Positions 7,504 through 15,711 of a stretch of DNA of 37,485 bases are shown piece after piece. The notes under the pieces are model-generated. The model made no database searches and had not been told where the DNA came from. It saw only the letters and a program-made list of their open reading frames with translations. A program made the position numbers and the translations under genes. How positions within the stretch are numbered: the first letter of the stretch is position 1; each line of letters begins with the position of its first letter. The stretch is from Aquincola tertiaricarbonis. Lineage in GTDB: Bacteria; Pseudomonadota; Gammaproteobacteria; Burkholderiales; Burkholderiaceae_C. The stretch spans positions 1 through 37,485 of the forward strand of contig NZ_JZUE01000039.1 in the NCBI RefSeq assembly GCF_000969605.1, given 5' to 3'.

Positions 7504-8061
7504 TCAGCCGCCCACCAGCGCGGCCACGCCCAGCACCGCGAAGATGGCCGCGGCGATGAGGTGGATGGTGCGGATCGGCACCTTCTTGGTCACCTTGTCG
7601 CCCAGCAGCACCACCGGTGCATTGGCGGCCATCATGCCCAGCGTGGTGCCCAGCACCACGGCCACGATGGCGTCATAACGCGCGGCCAGCGCCACGGTGG
7701 CGATCTGCGTCTTGTCGCCCATCTCGGCCAGGAAGAAGGCCACCACGGTGGCGCCGAACACGCCCAGGCGCGGTGCGCGGGTGTCTTCCTCGTCCAGCTT
7801 GTCCGGCACCAGCGTCCAGGCCGCCATGGCCAGGAAGGAGATGCCCAGCACCCAGCGCATCACGTCGGGGCCGGCCAGGTTGGTGATCCAGGCACCCAGC
7901 GCGCCGGCGGCTGCATGGTTGAACACGGTGGCCACGAAGATGCCCGCGATGATGGGCCAGGGGCGGCGGAACCGGGCGGCGAGCACCAGCGACAGCAGCT
8001 GGGTCTTGTCACCCATTTCAGCGAGGGCGACGATGCCGGTCGAGACGAGAAAGGCTTCCAA
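7504..8061 (-). CDS. GDT1/TMEM165 (UPF0016) family manganese exporter
   Basis: A 185-residue membrane protein of six predicted helices in two homologous halves. Each half carries the signature ExGDKT: EMGDKT at residues 15-20 and again at 113-118. The family exports Mn2+ in bacteria (MneA/MntX type) and moves Ca2+/Mn2+ in eukaryotes. The start is a TTG at 8061, giving the standard N-terminus MEAFLVSTG; GGAG (8070-8073) is 8 bases upstream. A yybP-ykoY Mn2+ riboswitch immediately precedes it, which strongly supports the manganese role. It is transcribed in the same direction as the upstream MFS gene. Confidence 0.93.
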   Translation of the reverse strand: MEAFLVSTGIVALAEMGDKTQLLSLVLAARFRRPWPIIAGIFVATVFNHAAAGALGAWITNLAGPDVMRWVLGISFLAMAAWTLVPDKLDEEDTRAPRLGVFGATVVAFFLAEMGDKTQIATVALAARYDAIVAVVLGTTLGMMAANAPVVLLGDKVTKKVPIRTIHLIAAAIFAVLGVAALVGG

Positions 8062-8069
8062 AAGGGTGG

Positions 8070-8123
8070 CTCCGGCCGGACACGGACACGATGACCGCGG
8101 CGCATCCCCGGCCTGTCGGAGTC
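8070..8123 (-). promoter_or_regulatory. Probable expression platform of the Mn2+ riboswitch
   Basis: Directly after the aptamer, CTCC-GACA-GGCCGG (8121 to 8108) can pair with CCGGCCGGAG (8079 to 8070), which includes the Shine-Dalgarno GGAG of the TTG-started exporter gene. The same GACAGGCCGGG (8117 to 8107) is also perfectly complementary, over 11 bases, to CCCGGCCTGTC inside the aptamer (8256 to 8246). The two pairings exclude each other. No U-run follows, so translational control is more likely than termination. The mechanism is inferred from base pairing. Confidence 0.5.
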
Positions 8124-8292
8124 GCCACGGTCAAAGGTCTCGCAAGATCCGCACACTGCCGGTGATCGCCTGTGCCATGCCGGCTGCAGCCCAGGTGGCT
8201 GCACGGCAAGTTTGTTGACACAGGCCCCTCTCGCAACACTGCCCGGACAGGCCGGGCAGTTCGGAGGGAAGCTACTCCCCAATGACTGTGGC
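8124..8292 (-). promoter_or_regulatory. yybP-ykoY manganese riboswitch
   Basis: On the minus strand the conserved 5' element GGGGAGTAGC (8280 to 8271) is followed by TGTCAACAAAC (8220 to 8210) and the conserved 3' element GAGACCTTTGACC (8141 to 8129). These are the hallmark segments of the yybP-ykoY aptamer. A closing helix extends it: GCCACAGTCA (8292 to 8283) pairs, with one mismatch, with TGACCGTGGC (8133 to 8124). The first strand lies within the last codons of the MFS gene. The aptamer contains an extra hairpin at about 8241-8261. It should switch on the downstream Mn2+ exporter when Mn2+ is high. Confidence 0.9.
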
Positions 8293-9528
8293 CATTGTAG
8301 GCGGCGCCACGCGCTGTTCACGGATGGGCAGGTGGATCAGTGCGGCACCGACGGCCAGCACGATGTCGGCATACCACATCCAGTCGTAGCTGCCGGTCAG
8401 CTCGAAAGCCTTGCCCCCCAGCCACGCCCCCAGGAAGCCGCCCAGCTGGTGCGCCAGCATCACGATGCCGAACAGCGTGGCCATGTTGGCCGGCCCGAAG
8501 AAGCGCGCCACCAGCCCCGCGGTGGGCGGCACGGTGGACAGGTAGGTGAAGCCGATGATGGCCGCGAAGCCCAGCATGACCGCCGGCGTCTTGGGCAGCA
8601 GCATGAACACCAGCACGGCCACCGCCCGCGCGGCGTACACCAGCGACAGCAGCGACTTCATGCGCCAGCGACCGTGCTGGAAGCCGATGGCCCAGCCCAT
8701 CGCCAGGCTGCCCACGATGTTGAACAGGCCGATGACCGCCAGCGACCAGGCGCCCACCGAAGGCGGCAGGCCGCAGGAGGCCACCACGCCCGGCAGGTGG
8801 GTGGCGATGAAGGCCACGTGGAAGCCGCAGACGAAGAAGCCCGCGCACAGCAGGCGGTAGCTGGGGTCGGCCAGCGCGCGGCGGATCACGACGCCTGCCT
8901 TTTCCCGCACCGCGGGGGCTGCACCAGCGGCGGCCGCCGGCAACGCCGAGTGCCCCCGCAGCACCCAGGCCGCCGGCAGCGCCAGCAGCGTGATGACGCC
9001 CAGCGTGTACAGCGAGGCCATCCAGCCGGCCGCCGCCGTCACGCCCTGCGCGATCGGCGCGAACACGAACTGGCCGAAGGAGCCGCCCGCGTTGACGATG
9101 CCGGTGGCCATGCCGCGGCGCTCAGGTGGCACCAGCCGCGTGGTGGCGGCCATCAGCACCGAGGGCCCGGCCATGCCGGCGCCGCCAGCGGCCAGCACGC
9201 CAATGGCGAAGATCAGGCCAGCGGTGGTGTGCATGTGCGGCACGAGCGCGGTGCCGATGGCCACCAGCAGCACGCCCAGCACCAGCACGCGGCCGGTGCC
9301 GATGCGGTCGGCCACCAGCCCCGCGACCGGCTGCGTGAGGCCCCACCACAGCTGCCCGAAGGCAAACGCCAGGCTGATGCTGGCCAGGCCCAGCCCGGTG
9401 CTGCTGTTGAGCGTGCCGAGGAACAGGCCCATCGACTGGCGCGCGCCCATGGTGAGCGCGAAGGTGCCGGCCGCGGCCAGCAGCACCAGGCCCACGGGCA
9501 CGGCTTTGGCAGGCAACGAAGTCTTCAT
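8272..9528 (-). CDS. MFS transporter
   Basis: A 418-residue major facilitator protein with about twelve hydrophobic helices. The loop between helices 2 and 3 carries a DRIGTGR-type signature (VAGLVADRIGTGRVL, near residues 72-86), and a central cytoplasmic segment rich in Ala lies near 205-220. The substrate is not evident; the family includes oxalate/formate-like and drug exporters. The ATG at 9528 follows AGGAGG inside the end of the MarR gene, with a 4-base gap between the two genes, so regulator and transporter form an operon. The final codons and stop (ATT GGG GAG TAG) double as the 5' part of the Mn2+ riboswitch. Confidence 0.88.
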   Translation of the reverse strand: MKTSLPAKAVPVGLVLLAAAGTFALTMGARQSMGLFLGTLNSSTGLGLASISLAFAFGQLWWGLTQPVAGLVADRIGTGRVLVLGVLLVAIGTALVPHMHTTAGLIFAIGVLAAGGAGMAGPSVLMAATTRLVPPERRGMATGIVNAGGSFGQFVFAPIAQGVTAAAGWMASLYTLGVITLLALPAAWVLRGHSALPAAAAGAAPAVREKAGVVIRRALADPSYRLLCAGFFVCGFHVAFIATHLPGVVASCGLPPSVGAWSLAVIGLFNIVGSLAMGWAIGFQHGRWRMKSLLSLVYAARAVAVLVFMLLPKTPAVMLGFAAIIGFTYLSTVPPTAGLVARFFGPANMATLFGIVMLAHQLGGFLGAWLGGKAFELTGSYDWMWYADIVLAVGAALIHLPIREQRVAPPTMATVIGE

Positions 9529-9532
9529 GACG

Positions 9533-9946
9533 TCAGGCCTCCTCGGGCAGGTCGGTGGCTTCCAGCACCGCGATGCAGTCGTCGATCAGCGCATGCAAGG
9601 CCAGCACGCGCTGCTCGCCCAGCAGGGCATTGATCTCGAGCTGCGCCTTCTTCCAGGCGCGCTGGCCCTGCTCGCGCACCGCGCGGCCGGCCTCGGTGAT
9701 GGCCACCAGCCGGCTGCGGGCGTCGTCGCCTGGCAGCACCTCCACCCAGCCCTGCTGCACCAGCGGTTGCAGGTTGCGGGTGAGCGTGGAGGCGTCCAGC
9801 CGCATGGCCTGCGCCAGGTCCACCGGGCGCAGCGGCCCGAGCTTCAGCACATGCGACAGCAGCGAGTACTGCGTGTTCTTCAGACCGCTGACGGCATGCG
9901 CCTCGTAGTGCCGGCCCACCAGGCGTGCCAGCTGGCGAACCTTCAT
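9533..9946 (-). CDS. MarR-family transcriptional regulator
   Basis: A 137-residue winged-helix repressor. The helix-turn-helix region is LGPLRPVDLAQAMRLDASTLTRNLQPLVQQGWVEV (about residues 39-73), followed by the wing GDDARSRLVAITEAGRAV. The C-terminal dimerisation helices contain QLEINALLGEQRVLALHALID. The start chosen is the ATG at 9946 (MKVRQLARLVGRHYEAH); a longer frame from 9991 adds 15 residues that do not resemble the family. It lies divergent from the thioesterase-gloA pair across a near-perfect palindrome, and upstream of the MFS gene, its likely target. Confidence 0.88.
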   Translation of the reverse strand: MKVRQLARLVGRHYEAHAVSGLKNTQYSLLSHVLKLGPLRPVDLAQAMRLDASTLTRNLQPLVQQGWVEVLPGDDARSRLVAITEAGRAVREQGQRAWKKAQLEINALLGEQRVLALHALIDDCIAVLEATDLPEEA

Positions 9947-10000
9947 GTTGGTACAGCCCTGCGGGCGGCGCGCGGAAATGTCTTGGCCCATGCCAATCAG

Positions 10001-10025
10001 TGTATCTACAATCGTTGCAGGTACA
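10001..10025. promoter_or_regulatory. Probable MarR operator in the divergent promoter region
   Basis: Arms TGTATCTACAA (10001-10011) and TTGCAGGTACA (10015-10025) form an inverted repeat matching at 9 of 11 positions around a 3-bp centre. Size and symmetry suit a MarR dimer. The site sits between the marR gene and the divergent thioesterase gene, so it could give autoregulation and control of both directions. Confidence 0.6.
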
Positions 10026-10047
10026 AGTTTTTTCGGGAGACCCCACG

Positions 10048-10590
10048 ATGAATGCAGCAGACACCCTGGCCGCCTGGCAGGCGCGTGAGCAGGAGATCAA
10101 CGTCCACGGCCATGAGATCGGCCTGGCCAGCCCCGAGCAGGTGGCCGGCCGCACCGGCCTGCAGATCCTGCAGGCGATGGTGGCGGGCGAGATCCCCCGC
10201 GCGCCGATCTCGCGCACCCTCAACTTCCTGATCGTGGAGCTGGCCGAAGGCCGCGCGGTGTTCCAGGGTCGGCCGCTGTTCGAGCACTACAACCCGCTGG
10301 GCACGGTGCATGGCGGCTGGATCGCCACGCTGCTGGATTCAGCCGTGGGCTGCGCGGTGCACACGCTGATGGAGCCCGGCAAGACTTACACCACGCTGGA
10401 GCTGAAGATCAACTACGTGAAGGCCGTGACGCACAAGGTGCCGCTGGTTCGCGCGGTGGGCGAAGTCATTCACCGCGGTGGGCGCATTGCCACCGCGGAG
10501 GGCAAGCTGGTGGGGCCCGATGGCACACTCTACGCACACGCCACCACCACCTGCCTCATCTTCGAGGCCCAGCCTTCGGCCAAGCCATGA
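10048..10590 (+). CDS. PaaI-family hotdog-fold thioesterase
   Basis: A 180-residue hotdog-fold protein. The family signature [20 protein letters not shown] lies at 82-101, with His88-Gly-Gly and the catalytic Asp97. PaaI-type enzymes hydrolyse acyl- or aryl-CoA esters; the exact substrate is unknown. The ATG at 10048 follows GGGAGA at about 10035-10040, and upstream in-frame codons would cross the MarR operator. The stop codon overlaps the start of gloA by 4 bases (ATGA), so the two are translationally coupled. Confidence 0.88.
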   Translation: MNAADTLAAWQAREQEINVHGHEIGLASPEQVAGRTGLQILQAMVAGEIPRAPISRTLNFLIVELAEGRAVFQGRPLFEHYNPLGTVHGGWIATLLDSAVGCAVHTLMEPGKTYTTLELKINYVKAVTHKVPLVRAVGEVIHRGGRIATAEGKLVGPDGTLYAHATTTCLIFEAQPSAKP

Positions 10591-10985
10591 GACTTCTCCA
10601 CACCATGCTGCGCGTCGGCGACATGCAGCGCTCGATCGACTTCTACACCCAGGCCCTGGGCATGAAGCTGCTGCGCACGGTGCAGCGGCCCGAGCAGCAG
10701 TACGACCTGGCCTACCTGGGCTACGGCGCCAACCCCGAGCATGCCGAGCTGGAGCTGACCTACAACTACGGCACCGACAAGTACGAGATGGGCACCGCCT
10801 ATGGCCACATCGCCCTGGGCGTGGAAGACGCCTACGCGATGTGCGAGGCGGTGCGCGAGAAGGCCGCGGCCTTCGGCGGCGCGGTCACGCGCGAGGCCGG
10901 CCCCGTCAAGGGCGGCAGCACCATCATCGCCTTCGTGACCGACCCGGACGGCTACAAGGTCGAGCTGATCCAGGGCGGCATCTAG
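10587..10985 (+). CDS. gloA: Lactoylglutathione lyase (glyoxalase I)
   Basis: A 132-residue metalloenzyme that isomerises the methylglyoxal-glutathione hemithioacetal to S-lactoylglutathione. The metal ligands are all present: H5, E56 ([11 protein letters not shown]), H74 (YGHIAL) and E126 (GYKVELIQ), matching the E. coli enzyme nearly position for position. Length is normal for the Ni/Co-type bacterial enzyme. It is cotranscribed with the thioesterase. The Entner-Doudoroff genes that follow run in the opposite direction, so the neighbourhood is one of sugar and methylglyoxal metabolism. Confidence 0.95.
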   Translation: MRLLHTMLRVGDMQRSIDFYTQALGMKLLRTVQRPEQQYDLAYLGYGANPEHAELELTYNYGTDKYEMGTAYGHIALGVEDAYAMCEAVREKAAAFGGAVTREAGPVKGGSTIIAFVTDPDGYKVELIQGGI

Positions 10986-10999
10986 GCCGCCCGGCCGCT

Positions 11000-11626
11000 T
11001 CAGCCGCGCAGGGCCGAAGCCTCGCGCGCCAGCTGCGTGATGCGGGCCCAGTCGCCCGCTTCCACCGCGTCGGCCGGCGTCAGCCAGGAGCCGCCGCACA
11101 CCTTCACGTTGGGCAGCGCCAGGAACTCGGGCGCCGTCTTCACCGTCAGGCCGCCGGTGGGGCAGAACACCACGTCCGGGAACGGGCCGCCCAGTGCCTT
11201 CAGCATCGGGATGCCGCCGGCCTGCACCGCCGGGAAGAACTTCAGGAACTGCAGGCCGTCGGCCTGGGCCGCCATCACCTCGCTGGCGGTGGCCACGCCG
11301 GGCAGCAGCGGCAGGCCCGCGGCCACGCAGGCACGGCCCACTTCGCTGGTGTAGCCGGGGCTCACGCCAAAGACCGAGCCGGCATTCCTGGCCGCCTGGG
11401 CATCGGCTGCCGAACGGATGGTGCCGGCGCCGACGATGGCCTCCGGCACCGCCTTGGCGATGGCCTCGATGCACTGCAGCGCCACCGGGGTGCGCATCGT
11501 CACTTCCAGCACGCGCACGCCGCCGGCGACCAACGCCTGCGCCAGCGGCACCGCATCCTGCACACGCTGCAGCACGATGACCGGGATCACCGGGCCATAG
11601 GAAACGAGGTCGAGGGTGTTGTTCAT
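11000..11626 (-). CDS. eda: 2-dehydro-3-deoxy-phosphogluconate (KDPG) aldolase
   Basis: A 208-residue class I aldolase that splits KDPG into pyruvate and glyceraldehyde 3-phosphate, the last step of the Entner-Doudoroff pathway. The Schiff-base lysine is K129 (LQFLKFFPA) and the general acid/base glutamate E41 (RVLEVTMRT). The phosphate loop PTGGL is near 160. ATG 11626 with AAGGA 5 bases upstream is preferred. A GTG at 11644 would overlap the end of edd and add six residues. It lies 14 bases downstream of edd in the same operon. Confidence 0.95.
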   Translation of the reverse strand: MNNTLDLVSYGPVIPVIVLQRVQDAVPLAQALVAGGVRVLEVTMRTPVALQCIEAIAKAVPEAIVGAGTIRSAADAQAARNAGSVFGVSPGYTSEVGRACVAAGLPLLPGVATASEVMAAQADGLQFLKFFPAVQAGGIPMLKALGGPFPDVVFCPTGGLTVKTAPEFLALPNVKVCGGSWLTPADAVEAGDWARITQLAREASALRG

Positions 11627-11640
11627 GGAGGTCCTTGGAG

Positions 11641-13455
11641 TCACAGCCAGGTGCAGGCGCCTTCCTCGGCGCTGATGGCGTTCTTGCGCATGCCGGCGAA
11701 CAGCTCGCGGCCCAGGCCGTGGGCGTTGTCCTCGGCTGCTTCGGGTCGGATGGTGGCCACCGGGCGGGCAGCCCAGGTGGCATCGTCCACCAGCACGTCC
11801 AGCACGCCGGTCACGGCGTCCAGGCGGATGATGTCGCCGTCCACCACGCGGGCCAGCGGGCCGCCGGCCAGCGCCTCGGGGCTGACGTGGATGGCCGCCG
11901 GCACCTTGCCCGAGGCACCGCTCATGCGGCCGTCGGTCACCAGCGCCACCTTGAAGCCCTTGCCCTGCAGCACGCCGAGCGGCGGCGTGAGCTTGTGCAG
12001 TTCGGGCATGCCGTTGGCACGCGGGCCCTGGAAGCGCACCACGGCCACGAAGTCGCGCTCCAGTTCACCGGCCTTGAAGGCGGCATGCAGCGCGTCCTGG
12101 CTGTCGAACACGCGGGCCGGCGCCTCGATCACATGGCGGTCTTCCGGCACGGCCGACACCTTGATGACGGCACGGCCCAGCTTGCCGGTCAGCAGCTTGA
12201 GGCCCCCGGTCTCGCTGAAGGGCGCGGCGGCGGTGCGCACCACGGATTCGTCGGTGCTGCCGGCCGGCAGGCGCTGCCATACCAGCTTCCCGCCTTCCAG
12301 CGCCGGCACCTCGCCATAGGCGGCCATGCCGCCGCTGGCGATGGTGGCCACGTCGGGGTGCAGGCAGCCCGATTCCAGCAGCTCGCGCAGCACGAAGCTG
12401 GGGCCGCCGGCGGCCTGGAAGTGGTTCACGTCGGCCGAGCCGTTGGGATACACGCGCGACAGCAGCGGCACGTTGGCGGAGAGGTCGGAGAAGTCGGTCC
12501 AGTCGATCAGGATGCCGGCGGCGCGGGCCACGGCCACCCAATGGATCAGGTGGTTGGTGGAGCCGCCGGTGGCCAGCAGCGCCACCATCGCGTTGACGAT
12601 GGTGCGCTCGTCCACCAGCTTGCCGATGGGCTGGAAGTTCTCGCCCGGGCCGATGGCCAGCACGCGGCGCAGCGCCTCGCGCGTGAGTTGCTCGCGCAGC
12701 GTGGCATGCGGATGCACGAAGGCCGAGCCCGGCACATGCAGGCCCATCGATTCCAGCAGCATCTGGTTGCTGTTGGCGGTGCCGTAGAAGGTGCAGGTGC
12801 CCGGGCCGTGGTACGCGGCCGATTCGGCGGCCAGCAGCTCGTCGCGGCCCACCAGGCCCTGGGCAAACTTCTCGCGCACCTTGGACTTGTCGTTGTTCGA
12901 CAGGCCGGTGCTCATCGGCCCCGCCGGCACGAACACGCACGGCAGGTGGCCGAAGTGCAGTGCGCCGATCAGCAGCCCGGGCACGATCTTGTCGCACACG
13001 CCCAGCAGCAATGCGCCGTCGAACACGTCGTGGCTGAGGGCGATGGCGGTGCTCATCGCGATGGTGTCGCGCGAGAACAGGCTCATCTCCATGCCCGGCA
13101 GGCCCTGGGTCACGCCGTCGCACATGGCGGGCACGCCACCGGCCACCTGCAGCGTGGCGCCCTGGCGGTGGGCCTCGTCGCGCAGGATGGCGGGGAAGCC
13201 CTCGTACGGCTGGTGGGCCGACAGCATGTCGTTGTAGGCGGTGACCACGCCGATGTTCGGCGCGCGCTCGGCCACCACCCGGAACTTGTCGTTGGCCGGC
13301 AGCGCGGCGAAGGCATGGGCCACGTTGGCACAGCCCATGCGATCACTGCCACGGGGGCGGCCGATCAACTTGTCGACCCGCGAGAGGTACGCCGTGCGGG
13401 TGGGATGGCTGCGCTCACGGATGCGGTCCGTGATGCTGGCGATGGCTGGTTTCAT
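11641..13455 (-). CDS. edd: Phosphogluconate dehydratase
   Basis: A 604-residue IlvD/Edd-family dehydratase that converts 6-phosphogluconate to KDPG. Family segments include [20 protein letters not shown], the cluster cysteine in [27 protein letters not shown] and [16 protein letters not shown]. Three Cys residues (MCDG, GVCD, GTCT) fit the [4Fe-4S] ligands. The ATG at 13455 ([16 protein letters not shown]) matches the usual N-terminus and follows AGAGG; an earlier in-frame start at 13497 would place the promoter inside the gene. It is transcribed with eda. Confidence 0.95.
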   Translation of the reverse strand: MKPAIASITDRIRERSHPTRTAYLSRVDKLIGRPRGSDRMGCANVAHAFAALPANDKFRVVAERAPNIGVVTAYNDMLSAHQPYEGFPAILRDEAHRQGATLQVAGGVPAMCDGVTQGLPGMEMSLFSRDTIAMSTAIALSHDVFDGALLLGVCDKIVPGLLIGALHFGHLPCVFVPAGPMSTGLSNNDKSKVREKFAQGLVGRDELLAAESAAYHGPGTCTFYGTANSNQMLLESMGLHVPGSAFVHPHATLREQLTREALRRVLAIGPGENFQPIGKLVDERTIVNAMVALLATGGSTNHLIHWVAVARAAGILIDWTDFSDLSANVPLLSRVYPNGSADVNHFQAAGGPSFVLRELLESGCLHPDVATIASGGMAAYGEVPALEGGKLVWQRLPAGSTDESVVRTAAAPFSETGGLKLLTGKLGRAVIKVSAVPEDRHVIEAPARVFDSQDALHAAFKAGELERDFVAVVRFQGPRANGMPELHKLTPPLGVLQGKGFKVALVTDGRMSGASGKVPAAIHVSPEALAGGPLARVVDGDIIRLDAVTGVLDVLVDDATWAARPVATIRPEAAEDNAHGLGRELFAGMRKNAISAEEGACTWL

Positions 13456-13483
13456 GGCGGCGCCTCTGTAACTCGGTCCCTGA

Positions 13484-13511
13484 TTCTTACGAAACAAGGT
13501 TACATCGTCAA
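13484..13511 (-). promoter_or_regulatory. Probable sigma-70 promoter of edd-eda
   Basis: On the minus strand TTGACG (13511 to 13506) is followed after 16 bases by TAAGAA (13489 to 13484), about 30 bases upstream of the edd ATG. This is the only strong match in the divergent edd/GGCT gap. No clear HexR-type palindrome was seen. Confidence 0.5.
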
Positions 13512-13560
13512 ATCAACTTCGCTGGCGGGCAGGGTCGCTCTGTCATCATCACGCCCTGTC

Positions 13561-14166
13561 ATGGACGACCTGCTACCCACCCCGGCAAGCCGCGATCCGC
13601 GGGCCATGCTGCAGCAGATCCGCAGGCAGTGGCAAGCGGCCGAAGACCTCTGGGTGTTCGGCTATGCCTCGCTGATCTGGCGCCCCGAATTCCACGCCGA
13701 CGAGCACCGGCCCGCGCTGGTGCGCGGCTGGCACCGTGCGCTGCGCATGCGTTCGCGCATCAACCGCGGCACGCCGGAGCAGCCCGGGCTGGTGTTCGCG
13801 CTGATGCCGGGCGGCTCCTGCCGCGGCATGGTGTACCGGGTGGCGCGCGAACGCGCCGACGTGGAGCTGGAGCGGCTGTGGGCGCGGGAGATGATCACCG
13901 GCGTGTACGACCCGCGCTGGCTGCCCTGCCAGACGCCGCAGGGCCGGGTCATGGCGCTGGCCTTCACCCTCAGCCGCCGCAGCCCCAGCTACACCGGCCA
14001 CCTGAGCGACGACGAGCTGATCCAGATCCTGCGCATGGCGCGCGGCCAGTTCGGCAGCACGCTGGAGTACCTGTGCGAAACCGCCCGCTGCCTGGAGGAG
14101 CGCGGCATGACCGACCATGAACTGCGCCGGCTGGTGGGCCTGGCCCGGCAGCATCGCCTGATCTGA
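13561..14166 (+). CDS. Gamma-glutamylcyclotransferase, ChaC-like
   Basis: A 201-residue protein with the ChaC-type cyclotransferase fold. The substrate-binding loop FGYASLIW is at 33-40, and the catalytic glutamate is probably E110 (WAREMITGVY). Enzymes of this family cleave gamma-glutamyl groups, typically of glutathione, to 5-oxoproline. The length suits the bacterial ChaC group. The ATG at 13561 gives a natural N-terminus. No clear ribosome site is visible upstream. It lies divergent from edd. Confidence 0.88.
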   Translation: MDDLLPTPASRDPRAMLQQIRRQWQAAEDLWVFGYASLIWRPEFHADEHRPALVRGWHRALRMRSRINRGTPEQPGLVFALMPGGSCRGMVYRVARERADVELERLWAREMITGVYDPRWLPCQTPQGRVMALAFTLSRRSPSYTGHLSDDELIQILRMARGQFGSTLEYLCETARCLEERGMTDHELRRLVGLARQHRLI

Positions 14167-14179
14167 GCCGGGCGGCGTC

Positions 14180-14270
14180 AGAACCTGTGAATGAACCGGT
14201 CGCGACCGAGCGGCGCGACAGGGTCGTCAGGGCGCGTCGAGCGGGCGTGAGTGGTTCGTTCACAGGTTCT
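14180..14270. repeat. 91-bp element with 18-bp terminal inverted repeats
   Basis: AGAACCTGTGAATGAACC (14180-14197) and GGTTCGTTCACAGGTTCT (14253-14270) are inverted copies with one mismatch. They enclose a 55-bp GC-rich core that begins with the palindrome GGTCGCGACC. It fills the gap between two convergent genes, and its right end touches the stop codon of the nucleotidyltransferase. It could be a REP/MITE-like dispersed element, or serve as a bidirectional terminator. Only one copy is present in the window. Confidence 0.6.
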
Positions 14271-14887
14271 CAGCGGTCCGCCACCGCCTGCAGCTGCTGG
14301 TGGCGCCGGGCGGCGGCGAAGTCTTCCACCGTGTCCAGGTCGATGAGCGCGCCGGGGTCGTCCACGTCCACCGCCTGCGCGGGATAACGCGCCACCAGGC
14401 GGCGCGCGCCTTCGTCGCCCTGCAGCAGCACGAGGTCGGTGAACAGCTCGGCCGAAAAGCCCACCGGATGACCGCGCCGGCCGGCATGCTGGGCATAGGC
14501 CACCGGATGCTGCTGCAAGGCCCGCGCCACGGCCACGAGGGTGGTGGGCCGCACCAGCGGCATGTCGCCGGGCAGCATCAACCAGCCCGGCGCATGGGCG
14601 CGCGCCTCCACGCCCGCGGCGATGGAGCTGCCCATGCCCAGGCCCGGCATGCTGTCGGCCGCGGGCAGCACCACCACGTCGCGGCTGGCGACCACCGAGC
14701 GCGCCAGCGGCTCCAGCGCGGCGGTGGTGACCACCAGCACCGGCAGCTGCGACGCCACCGCCCGGCGCAATGTGGACACGAGCACGGGCGCACCACCCTC
14801 CAGCGGCTGCGCCAGCTTGTGGGTGGGCCCCTGGAAACGGCTTCCCCGGCCCGCGGCCAGGACGATCACTGTCGGTTGCGACCACAT
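14270..14887 (-). CDS. MobA/MocA-like nucleotidyltransferase
   Basis: A 205-residue NTP transferase of the MobA-like fold. The nucleotide-binding loop LAAGRGSRFQG is at 10-20, the metal-binding LPGDMPLV near 105, and the late motif RRGHPVGF near 140. These are features of MocA (CTP:molybdopterin cytidylyltransferase) and of related proteins linked to molybdenum hydroxylases. No xanthine dehydrogenase genes are in view, so the precise role is open. ATG 14887 is preferred, with GGGAG 9 bases upstream; an earlier in-frame ATG at 14944 adds a non-conserved Arg-rich stretch. Confidence 0.82.
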   Translation of the reverse strand: MWSQPTVIVLAAGRGSRFQGPTHKLAQPLEGGAPVLVSTLRRAVASQLPVLVVTTAALEPLARSVVASRDVVVLPAADSMPGLGMGSSIAAGVEARAHAPGWLMLPGDMPLVRPTTLVAVARALQQHPVAYAQHAGRRGHPVGFSAELFTDLVLLQGDEGARRLVARYPAQAVDVDDPGALIDLDTVEDFAAARRHQQLQAVADR

Positions 14888-15036
14888 GGTGCAACGCTCC
14901 CTTCCTCCTCCGCGGCGCGGAATTGCTGCAGCGCGGTATAGCAAGGATGGGACCCATGCCGCCCCTCAGGTAGTGGGGCTGCTACGTAGGGCCAACCACG
15001 TAAGCGCAAATGCCGGTGGCGCCCGGGCACGGGCGC

Positions 15037-15042
15037 TATGCT
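15037..15042 (+). promoter_or_regulatory. -10 box TATGCT, 6 nt before pdxH (leaderless candidate)
   Basis: TATGCT ends 6 bases before the ATG at 15049. No Shine-Dalgarno sequence lies between them and no good -35 is visible. Transcription would begin at or next to the start codon. Confidence 0.4.
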
Positions 15043-15048
15043 GGCGCG

Positions 15049-15690
15049 ATGGACATCTCACTGGCCGACCTGCGCAAGAGTTACGAACGAGCCGAGCTGG
15101 ACGAAAGCGCCTCGCTTGCGGACCCGCGGCTGCAATTCGAGGCCTGGCTGCAACAGGCCCTGGCCGCACAGATCCCGGAGCCGTCGGCGATGACGCTGGC
15201 CACCGTCAGCGAGGAAGGCCGGCCTTCCACCCGCGTGGTGCTGCTCAAGGGCTGCGACGCGCAGGGGCTGGTCTGGTACACCAACTACGACAGCCGCAAG
15301 GGCCGCGAGCTCGCCGCCCGCCCCTTTGCGGCGCTGCAGTTCCACTGGGTGGAGCTGGAGCGGGTGGTGCGCATCGAAGGCCGGGTGCAGAAGACCAGCG
15401 ATGCCGAGAGCGACGCCTACTTCCAGTCGCGCCCGCTCGATTCCCGCATCGGGGCCTGGGCCTCGCCGCAGAGCCAGGTGATCGGCTCGCGCGCCACCCT
15501 GGTGGCCAATGCCGCCAAGTTCGGCGCGCGTTTTGCGCTGAACCCGCCGCGCCCGCCGCACTGGGGCGGCTACCGGCTGCAGCCCGAGCGCTGGGAGTTC
15601 TGGCAGGGCCGCAAGAGCCGCCTGCACGACCGGCTGCAGTACCGGCTGGACGCCGGCGGCACCTGGGTGCGCGAACGGCTGGCGCCCTGA
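15049..15690 (+). CDS. pdxH: Pyridoxamine/pyridoxine 5'-phosphate oxidase
   Basis: A 213-residue FMN enzyme making pyridoxal 5'-phosphate. Recognisable parts are the N-terminal [12 protein letters not shown], the FMN/phosphate region [27 protein letters not shown] (about 63-89) and the C-terminal [23 protein letters not shown] with the conserved Arg/His. Length is standard. PLP made here is the cofactor of GlyA, encoded 11 kb away, but there is no direct linkage. The start at 15049 gives the usual MxxSLADLR N-terminus and is preceded only by a -10-like box. Confidence 0.96.
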   Translation: MDISLADLRKSYERAELDESASLADPRLQFEAWLQQALAAQIPEPSAMTLATVSEEGRPSTRVVLLKGCDAQGLVWYTNYDSRKGRELAARPFAALQFHWVELERVVRIEGRVQKTSDAESDAYFQSRPLDSRIGAWASPQSQVIGSRATLVANAAKFGARFALNPPRPPHWGGYRLQPERWEFWQGRKSRLHDRLQYRLDAGGTWVRERLAP

Positions 15691-15711
15691 TCGCCAGCCG
15701 CCCCAGCGCCG

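Noticed and set aside
13456-13560. HexR-type operator before edd
   Set aside because: No TGTAGT-N-ACTACA-like palindrome is present; the nearest AT-rich piece around TTACGAAACAAGGTTACA is not symmetrical.
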